Numbered from the stretch's first letter, positions 1 through 7,130 are shown. The stretch is DNA of 7,914 nucleotides from an uncultured Selenomonadales bacterium (GCA_946407175.1 CAMJNB010000045.1:1-7914), one strand, 5' to 3'. The notes: generated from the letters alone by a model not told the origin. Translations and numbers: made by a program.

Positions 1-53
1 CGATTCATCCCGCCGCTTATGGAAGCGGGGGTATTCTCGCCTTGTTTGGATAA
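1..53 (+). CDS. 3' end of an upstream gene (partial, possibly cas10)
   Basis: A reading frame open from the window edge (codons from base 3) ends in TAA at 51-53, directly before the ATG of the first Cas7 gene. Only about 16 residues are visible, ending ILALFG, and they carry no diagnostic motif. The frame is chosen because its zero-gap junction (TAAATGGCA) is the same as at the csx19/RAMP junction downstream. The two other frames also stay open to stops at 65-67 and 70-72, so they cannot be excluded. In III-D loci cas10 often lies next to these genes, so cas10 is the natural guess, but this is inferred from context alone. Confidence 0.35.
   Translation, partial: IHPAAYGSGGILALFG
13..28 (+). 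other. short perfect hairpin upstream of the first Cas7 gene
   Basis: CCGCTT (13-18) and AAGCGG (23-28) are perfect inverted repeats around the loop ATGG. No T-tract follows, so it is not a terminator. It lies inside the end of the upstream coding sequence, 25 nt before the ATG at 54, and could affect translation of that start, which has no clear Shine-Dalgarno sequence. It may equally be chance. Confidence 0.25.
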
Positions 54-725
54 ATGGCAGAGTTTGACATAAAAATAGAAGTCAATTCACCGATACATTT
101 GGGTTCCGGTCAAGCCGACGTAAATTTGGACGCTGAAATTGTTCACGACGCATTGGGTTTTCCGTACTTCCCCGCCAAAAGATTTAAAGGCTTGCTTTAT
201 GAAAGCGCCGTTGAAATTTTTGAAATGTGCGAATTGGCAGGTATCGACACGAACGACTTAGCGGAGCCGGAAAAAATTTTTAACAGAAATTCCGACGACA
301 CCGGTAACGTTTCCGACGTTCAAATTATCGTGCCGAATTTTTACTTCAAAGACTTCAAAGACTACGAAAAAACTTGCGCCGAGTGGAAGTACCTGCAGAA
401 AAAATATCCCGAAGTCTTTTCGCCGACAGATATTTTGAACTCCTACAGCTCCGTGAGATATCAAACGCGGTTGGAAAACGGCATTACTGTCGACGGCTCA
501 CTTAGAAATCTGCGCGTACTTAATGCAGGCGTTGAATTTTTCGGCACAGTCACCGTACTCAATGCAAGCGACGGCGTTTTAAATTTAATAGCGTTGGCGC
601 TGAAAAATTTGTCCGCCGCCGGTACAAAGAGAAATCGCGGATTCGGTCACATAACCTGCACCGCGACTTGCGATAAAAGTTCTACGTCGAAATTTATTGA
701 AAAGTTTTTGAAAAAGGCGGTGTGA
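54..725 (+). CDS. csm3: Single-domain Cas7 (Csm3-like RAMP), type III-D backbone subunit
   Basis: This 223-residue protein is one RAMP (Cas7/Csm3) domain, close to the usual Csm3 size. The N-terminus has the family's first strand and loop (SPIHLGSG, residues 12-19), then LDAEIVHDALGFPYFP (25-40) and KRFKGLL (42-48), the counterpart of the Csm3 segment D-x-E-I-v-r-D-x-x-G-x-P-Y-I-P-G-S-S-L-K-G. The glycine loop GTKRNRGFG is at 190-198. Known for the family: Csm3 subunits polymerise along the crRNA, and one Asp in this first loop cuts target RNA every 6 nt. By alignment by eye D26, 14 residues before P40, is the candidate catalytic residue. PGSSL is replaced by PAKRF, so this subunit is divergent. 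The ATG directly follows a stop codon and lacks a strong Shine-Dalgarno sequence, so it may depend on coupled translation. Identity as Cas7 is secure; the exact position in the complex is inferred. Confidence 0.9.
   Translation: MAEFDIKIEVNSPIHLGSGQADVNLDAEIVHDALGFPYFPAKRFKGLLYESAVEIFEMCELAGIDTNDLAEPEKIFNRNSDDTGNVSDVQIIVPNFYFKDFKDYEKTCAEWKYLQKKYPEVFSPTDILNSYSSVRYQTRLENGITVDGSLRNLRVLNAGVEFFGTVTVLNASDGVLNLIALALKNLSAAGTKRNRGFGHITCTATCDKSSTSKFIEKFLKKAV
714..720 (+). promoter_or_regulatory. ribosome binding site that fixes the csx10 start at 728
   Basis: AAGGCGG ends 7 nt before the ATG at 728. The alternative GTG at 722 would leave only 1 nt between this site and the start, which is not workable. 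The protein from 728 begins MYELKFSLETLSP, with the RAMP strand at the expected distance from the N-terminus. Confidence 0.7.
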
Positions 726-727
726 CA

Positions 728-2386
728 ATGTACGAATTAAAATTTTCCCTTGAAACGTTATCGCCTGTTGTCATATCTGCAGGAAGTAACACCACGATAA
801 TGACGAAGAGCCACGACGAAATAAGCGGCTCGATAATTCGCGGCGTATTGGCATCGCGTTACGTCGAATTAAAAAAATTAGGCAACACTGCGCATGAAGA
901 TGAGGACTTCAGAAAACTTTTTTACGGCGATTTAAAATTCCTTTCCGCCACACCTGAACTTCTCGGCAAGCGCAGTTTTATTTTGCCCTTGTCACTGCAA
1001 AGCGGCAAGAAGGGGACTGACACTGAAAAAGACGTGCAAGACCTTTTGAAAGTTATAAAGACGCCTGCCGGTTACAAAAATCTGCGCGGCTACGGCGTAA
1101 GCACCGGCAATAAAATTTACAAGGCGTCCGTCAGCAAAAATATTTTTATGCATATGTCACGCAGTGACGAAGTGGAGCGAATCACCGGCAAAAGTGAACT
1201 CGGTCACATTTACAACTACGAGGCATTGGAAGGGGGACAAACTTTTTGCGGAATGATTCTCGGCACGAAAGATGACTTGGAGAAACTTTCAAAGGCGCTT
1301 AACCTGCAGAAAAATTCTTTCGCCATACGTCTCGGACGCTCGAAGTTTACGCAGTACGGCAAGTGTCGCATTACATTCAAAGAGATAGAAAAAGTTGAGC
1401 CTCCGAAAATTGACGGCGCGATTTACTTACGCCTTGACAGTCCGCTAATCCCTGTCGAAGATAATTTTTTAAGTGCGGCAGAAATTTTAAATGCAGAAGT
1501 TGTCGACGCTTTAAATGAATCTTGCGGCAAGGAAATTTTTTCGGCAGGAGAAATTTTTTCGGCAGGTGTCGAAGTTGAAAATTTTGTAGTCACTTGGACA
1601 ATGAAACGTCCGCGCGTTCAAGCCCTTGCCGCAGGTACAGTCTTTGAACTTAAAGCCGCTGAAACGTTGAATAAGAAAGATTTACAAACACTCGGCGAAA
1701 AAATTTTTGAAGGTTTCGGCACGCGCAGAGAAGAAGGTTTCGGTCAGGTACGAATTTGGAAGGCAGGGCAGTTTGAACTTGCCGCGCCTAAGGATAAAAA
1801 TAAACCCTCAAAAGATAAAAATAAATCCTCGAAGGATAAAAATAAATCCTCCGCGCAGATTAAACTTTCCAACGAAACGATTGAGACTGCAAAAAAAATT
1901 TTACTCGCCAAATGTTTGGAGCAGATGCGAATTTACGCGAATGAGGACGGCGAAAAATTAAGTCTGCAACTTAAAGGCGGAAATTATACGCATTTCTTTT
2001 CGCGCCTTGACAAGATTCTTGCAAGCGTCGACCCCAAAAATTTCCGCGCAGAATTTAAAGCGCAGCTTGAACTTGAAATTAACGCATCCAAAAACACGGA
2101 AGAAAGTCGCGGCAGTACGCAGTTTGAAGATAACTTGAATAAATTTACTATGGCGAATGAGCAAACATTTTTCAACGTGTTGACCGGTAAAGCCGAGTTG
2201 TCGTATGAAAGCCGTGACTTGAAAAAAGATTTGGTACGTGACGATGAAAAACGGAAGGCGCTGTTCAAAGATATTCCTTTAAACACAAAAGATTACGCCG
2301 ACGCATTTTGCTTTGAGTACCTGCGAAATTATTTCCGCGTTGCACGTAAGGCGGCGGCTACTGCGAAGGGAGGCGGTGACAGATGA
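728..2386 (+). CDS. csx10: Csx10, Cas5-like RAMP of type III-D, with a linked C-terminal helical domain
   Basis: From the ATG at 728 the protein has 552 residues, longer than the roughly 400-500 I expect for Csx10. Csx10 is the III-D hallmark RAMP that takes the Cas5-like place at the crRNA 5' handle. Visible marks are the first strand LSPVVIS (11-17), the Csx10-type loop ISGSIIRGVLASRYV (32-46), the segment FRKLFYGDLKF (61-71) with a downstream ATPE, and a double glycine loop GFGTRREEGFGQ (329-340). Residues 355-375 are three K-D-K-N-K-x-S repeats, an evident flexible linker. Residues 376-552 are charged and appear helical, with no RAMP motif; they may play the small-subunit (Cas11) role, which is inference. 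A 6-residue tandem duplication (EIFSAG twice) is at 269-280. The start lies 2 nt after the previous stop, and the 3' end overlaps the next gene in ATGA. Csx10 identity is strong given Csx19 nearby. Confidence 0.87.
   Translation: MYELKFSLETLSPVVISAGSNTTIMTKSHDEISGSIIRGVLASRYVELKKLGNTAHEDEDFRKLFYGDLKFLSATPELLGKRSFILPLSLQSGKKGTDTEKDVQDLLKVIKTPAGYKNLRGYGVSTGNKIYKASVSKNIFMHMSRSDEVERITGKSELGHIYNYEALEGGQTFCGMILGTKDDLEKLSKALNLQKNSFAIRLGRSKFTQYGKCRITFKEIEKVEPPKIDGAIYLRLDSPLIPVEDNFLSAAEILNAEVVDALNESCGKEIFSAGEIFSAGVEVENFVVTWTMKRPRVQALAAGTVFELKAAETLNKKDLQTLGEKIFEGFGTRREEGFGQVRIWKAGQFELAAPKDKNKPSKDKNKSSKDKNKSSAQIKLSNETIETAKKILLAKCLEQMRIYANEDGEKLSLQLKGGNYTHFFSRLDKILASVDPKNFRAEFKAQLELEINASKNTEESRGSTQFEDNLNKFTMANEQTFFNVLTGKAELSYESRDLKKDLVRDDEKRKALFKDIPLNTKDYADAFCFEYLRNYFRVARKAAATAKGGGDR
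1532..1567 (+). repeat. 18-bp tandem duplication inside csx10
   Basis: Two adjacent 18-nt units (1532-1549 and 1550-1567) are identical except for the last base. Each is GAAA, six T, CGGCAGG, then A or T. They encode EIFSAG twice. The frame is preserved, and the near identity at DNA level suggests a recent slippage event. Confidence 0.85.
1790..1852 (+). repeat. three 21-bp direct repeats encoding a K/D/N/S linker in Csx10
   Basis: Units 1790-1810, 1811-1831 and 1832-1852 share the core GATAAAAATAAA and translate as KDKNKPS, KDKNKSS and KDKNKSS. They lie between the glycine-loop end of the RAMP part and the C-terminal helical part of Csx10. Such arrays change copy number easily, so linker length may vary between strains. 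Confidence 0.88.
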
Positions 2387-3750
2387 ATAAGGCAAGCATT
2401 ATCGGCAAAATTTTAATCGAGGGCGACTTGGTATTGGTGTCCCCGCTTTTAATAGGTGACGGCGAAGGCGAAACGTCCGAAAATAAAAAAGACATTCACG
2501 TTTTAAAAAAGAAAAACATAGAAAAGCAAAAAGAAATTCCGTTTATACCCGGCACGTCACTTTGCGGCGTCCTGCGCGAATATATGACAGGCATTGAACC
2601 TAAGGCAGTCGCAAAACTTTTCGGCGACGCTACAAATTCTCAGAGCGCCATTCAATTTGACGACATAGAGCTTAAAGACGGTAAAATAATTTCGCGTGAC
2701 GGCGTAAGCATTGACGGCTTGACAGGTACCGGCATTGACGGCGCAAAGTACGATTATGAGGTGATTGACAGAGGTGCAAGCCGTAACCTTCGCATTTTGA
2801 TAAATCTGCGCGGCGCAAGCGCCGATTCTGAAAATTTTGACGCCGCGAATTACACGTTGAATGAAGTTCAAAGCACGGTTGATGAATTAATCGTAAGACT
2901 TCAACACGGCATAAGGTTGGGCGCCTTGACTGCAAAGGGATTCGGTCTTACTAAGATTAAAAACTTGACCGCCAATTTTTACGACTTCCGCAATAAAGCC
3001 GACGTTGTCGCGTGGCTTACCGATACGCCGGCGTCACGACAAATTACGCCTTCCGCCAAAACCATTTCAGACGACCCTGCCGACTTCATTGTCGACGCGC
3101 AGTTTAAATTCAATTCGTCATTCATTGTCCGCAACTACCAAGTCAGCGCCGAAGATAAGAGGAATAAAATTTCAGCCGTCAGCTTGCGAAGTAAAAACGA
3201 CTTCGTGATACCCGGTACCAGCTTGAAGGGAATTTTCCGTCACCAAGCAGAAAAAATTTTCCGTACGCTTAAACTTGACGTGACAAAACTTGAAAAGCTT
3301 ATGGGCACTTCAAAAGACTCCGGCGAAAAAATTAAAAGCCGCTTTATCGTGGCAGAAAGTTATATTGCACCGGACAAAGTTGCCGAAATTAATCACACGC
3401 GAAACAAAATTGACAGATTCACCGGCGGCACGTTGCAGGGGACGCTTTTCACTACCAAGCCCGTGTATCAGAAAACTTCCGAACCTACCGTGACGATTCA
3501 TTTTGAAATAAGAAACGCGAAAGATTTTGAGGCGGGTCTGGCGTTATTTTTACTGCGCGATATGTGGAAAGGCAACGTTGCAATAGGAGGCGAAAAGTCA
3601 ATCGGACGCGGCACGGTAAGCGGCATCAGCGCCGAAATAAAATTTCAAGGCAAGACGTACAAACTCGGTGACGGCGGCAAGGTAGTTGAAGGCGACGCGA
3701 CAAAACTTTCAGCGCTTGCCGAAACGCTTAAGAATTGGGGTGATGATTAA
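2383..3750 (+). CDS. csm3: Tandem Cas7 (two Csm3-like RAMP domains in one protein)
   Basis: The 455 residues are two complete Cas7 domains. Domain 1 (about 1-200) has SPLLIGDGEGE (20-30), FIPGTSLCGVLREYM (54-68), an LFGD turn, and glycine loop GALTAKGFG (180-188). Domain 2 (about 230-455) has IPGTSLKGIFR (276-286) and the loop IGGEKSIGRG (401-410). The Csm3 catalytic Asp lies upstream of the PGSSLKG motif; here an Asp sits exactly 19 residues before the motif Pro in both halves (D37 to P56, D258 to P277), so either or both may cut target RNA. Domain 1 also has a Csm3-like SRDGVSIDGLTGTG segment. A linker of about 30-40 residues joins the halves. The start overlaps csx10 by 4 nt (ATGA) and has a strong Shine-Dalgarno sequence, AAGGGAGG, at 2366-2373. 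The arrangement equals the Cas7-2x subunit of the III-D variant effector. The name csm3 is by family, not strict orthology. Confidence 0.9.
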   Translation: MNKASIIGKILIEGDLVLVSPLLIGDGEGETSENKKDIHVLKKKNIEKQKEIPFIPGTSLCGVLREYMTGIEPKAVAKLFGDATNSQSAIQFDDIELKDGKIISRDGVSIDGLTGTGIDGAKYDYEVIDRGASRNLRILINLRGASADSENFDAANYTLNEVQSTVDELIVRLQHGIRLGALTAKGFGLTKIKNLTANFYDFRNKADVVAWLTDTPASRQITPSAKTISDDPADFIVDAQFKFNSSFIVRNYQVSAEDKRNKISAVSLRSKNDFVIPGTSLKGIFRHQAEKIFRTLKLDVTKLEKLMGTSKDSGEKIKSRFIVAESYIAPDKVAEINHTRNKIDRFTGGTLQGTLFTTKPVYQKTSEPTVTIHFEIRNAKDFEAGLALFLLRDMWKGNVAIGGEKSIGRGTVSGISAEIKFQGKTYKLGDGGKVVEGDATKLSALAETLKNWGDD

Positions 3751-4349
3751 TGAGCGGCTTAGACTTGGCAAAGGAAGTCGGATTGCAACTGCACGAAGGC
3801 AAAATTATTTGCGAACGTGTAACTTGCGGCTGTACGTTGAGCGACGTTGAAAAAATTCTTGCCGAAAAATTTACAGACTCCCGCGCAGTTTTTATCGCGT
3901 GGCAGATTCAAAGTGTTGTTTGGGGAACTTATGAAGGCGGCAAACTTAATCTGCGCGACAAAACGTCACCTAAACCTGAAAATTGGCTTGAGTGCAGAAT
4001 TTTTAATGCTACAGAAGAAATTCACCTTAAGCGCCGTGAAAATGTTTTAAGCGGACGCTACATTAAAGACGTAGAAGGTAAAGACGTGAAAGGCGAGGGA
4101 AAATTTTACGTTGACAGCTTTGCGCGTCTTTGGGGCGAATGTGAAAAAAAAATCAGCGCGGCGGACGGATATGTAAATCTGCTTGACAGAGGACGCAAAC
4201 TTTACATGGAAATTCCCTGCGAAAAAGGCGGCGCGAAGTACTACGGACTTTTGACGCGAAATTACATTGACAGCGATGAGCATACGGGGCTTTCCGGCTA
4301 CACGGATTGCCGTTTTGTTGCGATTGAACCGGCGGAAGAGGTGAAATAA
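3750..4349 (+). CDS. csx19: Csx19 (TIGR03984-like), type III-D accessory subunit
   Basis: This 199-residue protein is not a RAMP. I recognise it as Csx19 from its order of motifs: ECRIFNATEEIHLKRR (81-96), GRY (102-104), FARLWGE (124-130), LLDRGRKLYMEIP (144-156), then YYGLLTRNYI and a final GYTDCRFVAIEP. These match the family pattern F-N-x-x-x-E-x-x-L, G-R, L-W-G, E/D-R-G-x-x-L-x-x-P, R-x-Y and D-x-R-F-V. Csx19 is confined to III-D loci and is a structural component in the fused III-D variant complex; no enzymatic activity is established. The N-terminal ~80 residues include three Cys (C21, C26, C28) without a clear metal-site pattern. The ATG shares one base with the preceding TAA and has the Shine-Dalgarno sequence GGGGTG at 3737-3742. 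Confidence 0.82.
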   Translation: MSGLDLAKEVGLQLHEGKIICERVTCGCTLSDVEKILAEKFTDSRAVFIAWQIQSVVWGTYEGGKLNLRDKTSPKPENWLECRIFNATEEIHLKRRENVLSGRYIKDVEGKDVKGEGKFYVDSFARLWGECEKKISAADGYVNLLDRGRKLYMEIPCEKGGAKYYGLLTRNYIDSDEHTGLSGYTDCRFVAIEPAEEVK

Positions 4350-6287
4350 ATGGCAAATAGCTACTATCGCGGCAACAACAACTTGAATGAAATGTCAAAG
4401 GCAACGGCGCCTTACAACTTCGTGTCACTGCCTGATAAGCCGTTACCTGCCGAAGTCACGGACGTTGCAAGCTTTAAATCTCACATTGCTGACGGCGAAA
4501 CATTCAGCGGAGAAATTCAACTTGACATTGAAACGCTGACGCCGATGTTTATAGGCGGCAATACCAAAGACACGTCGATAACTTTTTCTCCGCTCGGTAC
4601 GCCGATTATTCCCGGCAGTTCTCTGCGCGGTATGTTTAAAAATATTTTTAAAATCGTGACGTGCGGAACTTTTCGCGGTGTCACGACGTCCCAACGCAAG
4701 GGCGAAGATTTTAACGACGAACATATTTACTTCCGCTGTCTCATGGCGACTGACAAAATGCCGGAATGGACTAAAGATTTGAACGCGCTTTACAAGAGCC
4801 GCATGGAAGGTGAAAAAGGTAAAAATGCCCGCGCAGGTTTTTTGATTCAAACTAAGGACAACAAATACTTTATCGCGCCGCTGTTGCCGAAATTGGAACG
4901 CAAAAACGATTACATAATGATGAAAGATTTTCAGCATGATTATGGTAAAGTAGCTCTTTGCGATTCATTTATATTATGGGACAAGGGTACTGCGTATTGC
5001 GTGACAGGTAACCAATGGGCAAAAAACCCTGAAAAGTTGCTGGACAGAAATGCTTACGAAAAATTTAAAAAAAGTTTGAAAGGCTTGACTGACGAAGAAC
5101 GCGCCAAAAAAATTGCCGAGACGAGATATGGTAAGCAAATAATTCGCTTTGTTAAAATTGAGTATATCGATTGGAGCAAGCGCGTTGAATTGCCGGAAGA
5201 TGTACGCTTGTCCTACGTACACGACAGAAACAGGCGCGGCGTTGATCTTTTTAAAGATAGTGGCAAGCGCAAAAAAACAAACTTTGATACGGGAATTTTA
5301 AATCGCAGTCAACTTAAAGGGCTTGTGAAAAATCTTCCTGACGACGTTCAAAGTTTAGTACCTTGTCACTATCTTGAAGAAGACGGCAAAGTTACGGCGT
5401 TCGGTCACGGTCAATGTTTCCGCATTCCATACAGAAATGCAATAGGCGACGTTGTATCTGCGGAATTGCGGCAAGAAAGCACAGAGTTTGTGGACTTTGC
5501 CGACGCGGTTTTCGGCTGTGAAAAATATTGGGCAAGCCGCGTATTTTTTGACGACGCCATAACGTCCAATGCCGAGACCTTAACTAAAGCTCCCGCGCAT
5601 CCTTTAATGCAACCCAATCCCACTTCCTACCAACTTTATCTTAAACAAAGAGGAGAAAAACTTAATCATTGGGATACGGAAAAAGCAAAGATTCGCGGCT
5701 ACAAAATGTATTGGCATAAAGACGGCAATATTGATGATTGGCATGCCACGCAGGCTGAATTGGATCTTGACGCCGATAAAGATAAAGATAAACGTTTGAT
5801 TAAGGATTTGACGCCGCTTAAACCCGGTACAAAATTTATTTCAAAGATTCGTTTTCAAAATTTGAGTGCGGTTGAACTCGGTGCGCTTATGATGATTTTC
5901 AATTTAAACGACGCGAAAAAGCCTGCGTACAAAATCGGTATGGGCAAACCTTTAGGTTTCGGCAGTGTAAAAATTACACCGACGCTTTTTGTAGAGACTG
6001 CCGACGCTTACACAACACTTTTTGACGACGGCGGCTTTAAAAATCCCTACGCTGAAAAATCGCCCGCCGAATATCTTGACGCTTTCAAAAAATATCTTGC
6101 CGATAAAAAAATATTCGCAACGTGGGAAAAAGTTATGAAGGAGTTAAACGCCATTATGGATTTTGGCATTACCGTTAAAAAAGATTGGAATAGCAAAGTT
6201 GCGCAAATTCCCAGTGACTTTAAAGACAAGAAAAATAAATTTTTGACACGCGCAGTGTTGCCGAGTATTCTTGAGGTGGTAAAGTGA
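4350..6287 (+). CDS. Large Cas7-type RAMP with internal insertion (TIGR03986-like), type III-D
   Basis: The 645-residue protein begins with a short disordered leader, then APYNFVSLP (20-28), typical of the TIGR03986 RAMP family. The first strand LTPMFIGG (63-70) and IIPGSSLRGMFK (86-97) mark the Cas7 fold, with D74 at 14 residues before P88 as candidate catalytic Asp. A long insertion (about 96-380) follows, ending near VPCHYLEEDGKV and FGHGQCFRIPYRN (about 338-362). The Cas7 fold resumes at VFG...SRVFFDDA (387-403), PNPTSYQLYLKQ (422-433), IRGYKMYWH (448-456) and glycine loop IGMGKPLGFG (529-538). About 100 further residues form a C-terminal tail. Ordinary Csm3 proteins are near 220-250 residues, so the extra mass is the insertion plus tail. 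It matches the Cas7-insertion subunit of the III-D variant effector. The ATG directly follows csx19's stop, in the same frame, with AGAGGTG at 4337-4343. Family identity is strong; the insertion's role is unknown. Confidence 0.87.
   Translation: MANSYYRGNNNLNEMSKATAPYNFVSLPDKPLPAEVTDVASFKSHIADGETFSGEIQLDIETLTPMFIGGNTKDTSITFSPLGTPIIPGSSLRGMFKNIFKIVTCGTFRGVTTSQRKGEDFNDEHIYFRCLMATDKMPEWTKDLNALYKSRMEGEKGKNARAGFLIQTKDNKYFIAPLLPKLERKNDYIMMKDFQHDYGKVALCDSFILWDKGTAYCVTGNQWAKNPEKLLDRNAYEKFKKSLKGLTDEERAKKIAETRYGKQIIRFVKIEYIDWSKRVELPEDVRLSYVHDRNRRGVDLFKDSGKRKKTNFDTGILNRSQLKGLVKNLPDDVQSLVPCHYLEEDGKVTAFGHGQCFRIPYRNAIGDVVSAELRQESTEFVDFADAVFGCEKYWASRVFFDDAITSNAETLTKAPAHPLMQPNPTSYQLYLKQRGEKLNHWDTEKAKIRGYKMYWHKDGNIDDWHATQAELDLDADKDKDKRLIKDLTPLKPGTKFISKIRFQNLSAVELGALMMIFNLNDAKKPAYKIGMGKPLGFGSVKITPTLFVETADAYTTLFDDGGFKNPYAEKSPAEYLDAFKKYLADKKIFATWEKVMKELNAIMDFGITVKKDWNSKVAQIPSDFKDKKNKFLTRAVLPSILEVVK
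5775..5792 (+). repeat. short GATAAA triplicate encoding DKDKDK
   Basis: Three consecutive GATAAA units encode alternating Asp and Lys in the large RAMP, between the YWH motif and the glycine loop. It is probably a surface loop. The same GATAAA unit also forms part of the Csx10 linker repeats. Confidence 0.7.
6273..6279 (+). promoter_or_regulatory. ribosome binding site supporting the GTG start of cas6
   Basis: GAGGTGG lies 4 nt before GTG 6284 (7 nt counted from the GAGG core). The GTG overlaps the TGA of the preceding gene in GTGA. The next in-frame ATG (codon 12) would remove the first strand of the Cas6 fold, so the GTG is preferred. Confidence 0.65.
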
Positions 6288-7069
6288 TCGGCGCGGTACA
6301 TTACAAATTGCGTGCTATGCATTCTGCGCGGCTACCTTTCATAAACGGCAGACTTATGCACGCCGCCTTTTTTAAAATTCTTCACAACATTGCGCCGGAG
6401 ATTGAAACTTTTGTTCACGAAAATATGAACATAAAGCCTTTCACGGTGTCATTTCTCGACCCGCTTTCCGACTTGTCGATATTTGAGGACAGGTGGCAGG
6501 TTAAGCGCGGCGATAAATTTTTTTGGCGCGTCACCGGCTTGAACGAAGAAATTTTAAATGCCGCGTTGAATGTCCCCGAAGGCTACGAACTTCAGGCAGG
6601 GAATTTGACTTTGGAAGTTGAAGACGTCGACTCAAAAATTATTTCGGCGGAAGATTTTATTTTGAACGTCAAAGAACTTTTACCTGCCGCAGAGATTGAG
6701 TTTGAATTTTTAACGCCGGTATCTTTTCGCATTGACGACTACGACGCGCCGCTACCGCGTGCAGAATTAATTTTCCCTTCGCTTGCCGATAAGTGGACGC
6801 AAGCCCAAATGCCTGCCGACGCCGATAAAAAAATTATTCGCGATCTTGCCTCGCAGATTCGCCTAACAGAATGGCAGGGACAAAGTAAAAAATTTTATTT
6901 CGGACGTGACAGAGGGACGTTGGCTTTCTGGGGAAAATTTCGCTACAGCTTACGGCAATTTGATGACGACGTGAAAAAAGTTTTTATGTTGCTTGCAAAG
7001 TTCGCCGAGTACTCCGGTACCGGAAGGTTGAGCGGTCAAGGTTTCGGTCAAACGCGCGTAAAATTTTAA
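6284..7069 (+). CDS. cas6: Cas6 CRISPR RNA endoribonuclease
   Basis: The 261-residue length fits Cas6, which cuts precursor crRNA inside each repeat and leaves the 5' handle. The C-terminus carries the Cas6 signature AEYSGTGRLSGQGFGQTRV (241-259), equivalent to the usual A-x-Y-x-G-x-G-R-x-x-x-x-G-F-G. The N-terminal half has APEIETFVHENMNIKPFTVS (37-56), which aligns by eye with the Pyrococcus furiosus Cas6 segment holding its catalytic His46; H45 is therefore the candidate general acid/base. H34 and H26 are alternatives. The gene starts with GTG overlapping the previous stop by 4 nt and is the last gene of the effector operon, with a terminator 31 nt after its stop. No truncation is visible. 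Confidence 0.92.
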   Translation: MIGAVHYKLRAMHSARLPFINGRLMHAAFFKILHNIAPEIETFVHENMNIKPFTVSFLDPLSDLSIFEDRWQVKRGDKFFWRVTGLNEEILNAALNVPEGYELQAGNLTLEVEDVDSKIISAEDFILNVKELLPAAEIEFEFLTPVSFRIDDYDAPLPRAELIFPSLADKWTQAQMPADADKKIIRDLASQIRLTEWQGQSKKFYFGRDRGTLAFWGKFRYSLRQFDDDVKKVFMLLAKFAEYSGTGRLSGQGFGQTRVKF

Positions 7070-7099
7070 AACTTAGTCTACAAATTTAATCCGCAGTTT

Positions 7100-7130
7100 A
7101 ATCCCGTCGACACGGCGGGATTTTTTCTTT
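7100..7130 (+). terminator. Rho-independent terminator after cas6
   Basis: AATCCCG (7100-7106) pairs perfectly with CGGGATT (7116-7122), and the T-rich run TTTTTTCTTT spans 7121-7130. A few more pairs (CCG with CGG) can form in an alternative register. Its position fits the end of the cas operon. Confidence 0.82.

Noticed and set aside
722..727. GTG at 722 as the csx10 start
   Set aside because: It would leave 1 nt after the AAGGCGG ribosome binding site; ATG 728 has ideal spacing and gives a normal N-terminus.
1707..1961. Plus-strand frame with K-I-K-I-N-P-type repeats
   Set aside because: Its repeats are only the Csx10 linker DNA repeats read in another frame; the Csx10 frame is the real one.
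4443..4937. 164-codon open frame on the minus strand, with other minus-strand frames at 2557-2871, 1984-2286 and 6047-6322
   Set aside because: They lie fully opposite strong RAMP genes, show no recognisable family motif, and are biased or Cys/Phe/Arg-rich as expected for antisense shadows.
54..6287. Type III-E single-protein effector (Cas7-11)
   Set aside because: The Cas7 domains are in three separate genes, and Csx10 and Csx19 are present, which places the locus in III-D.
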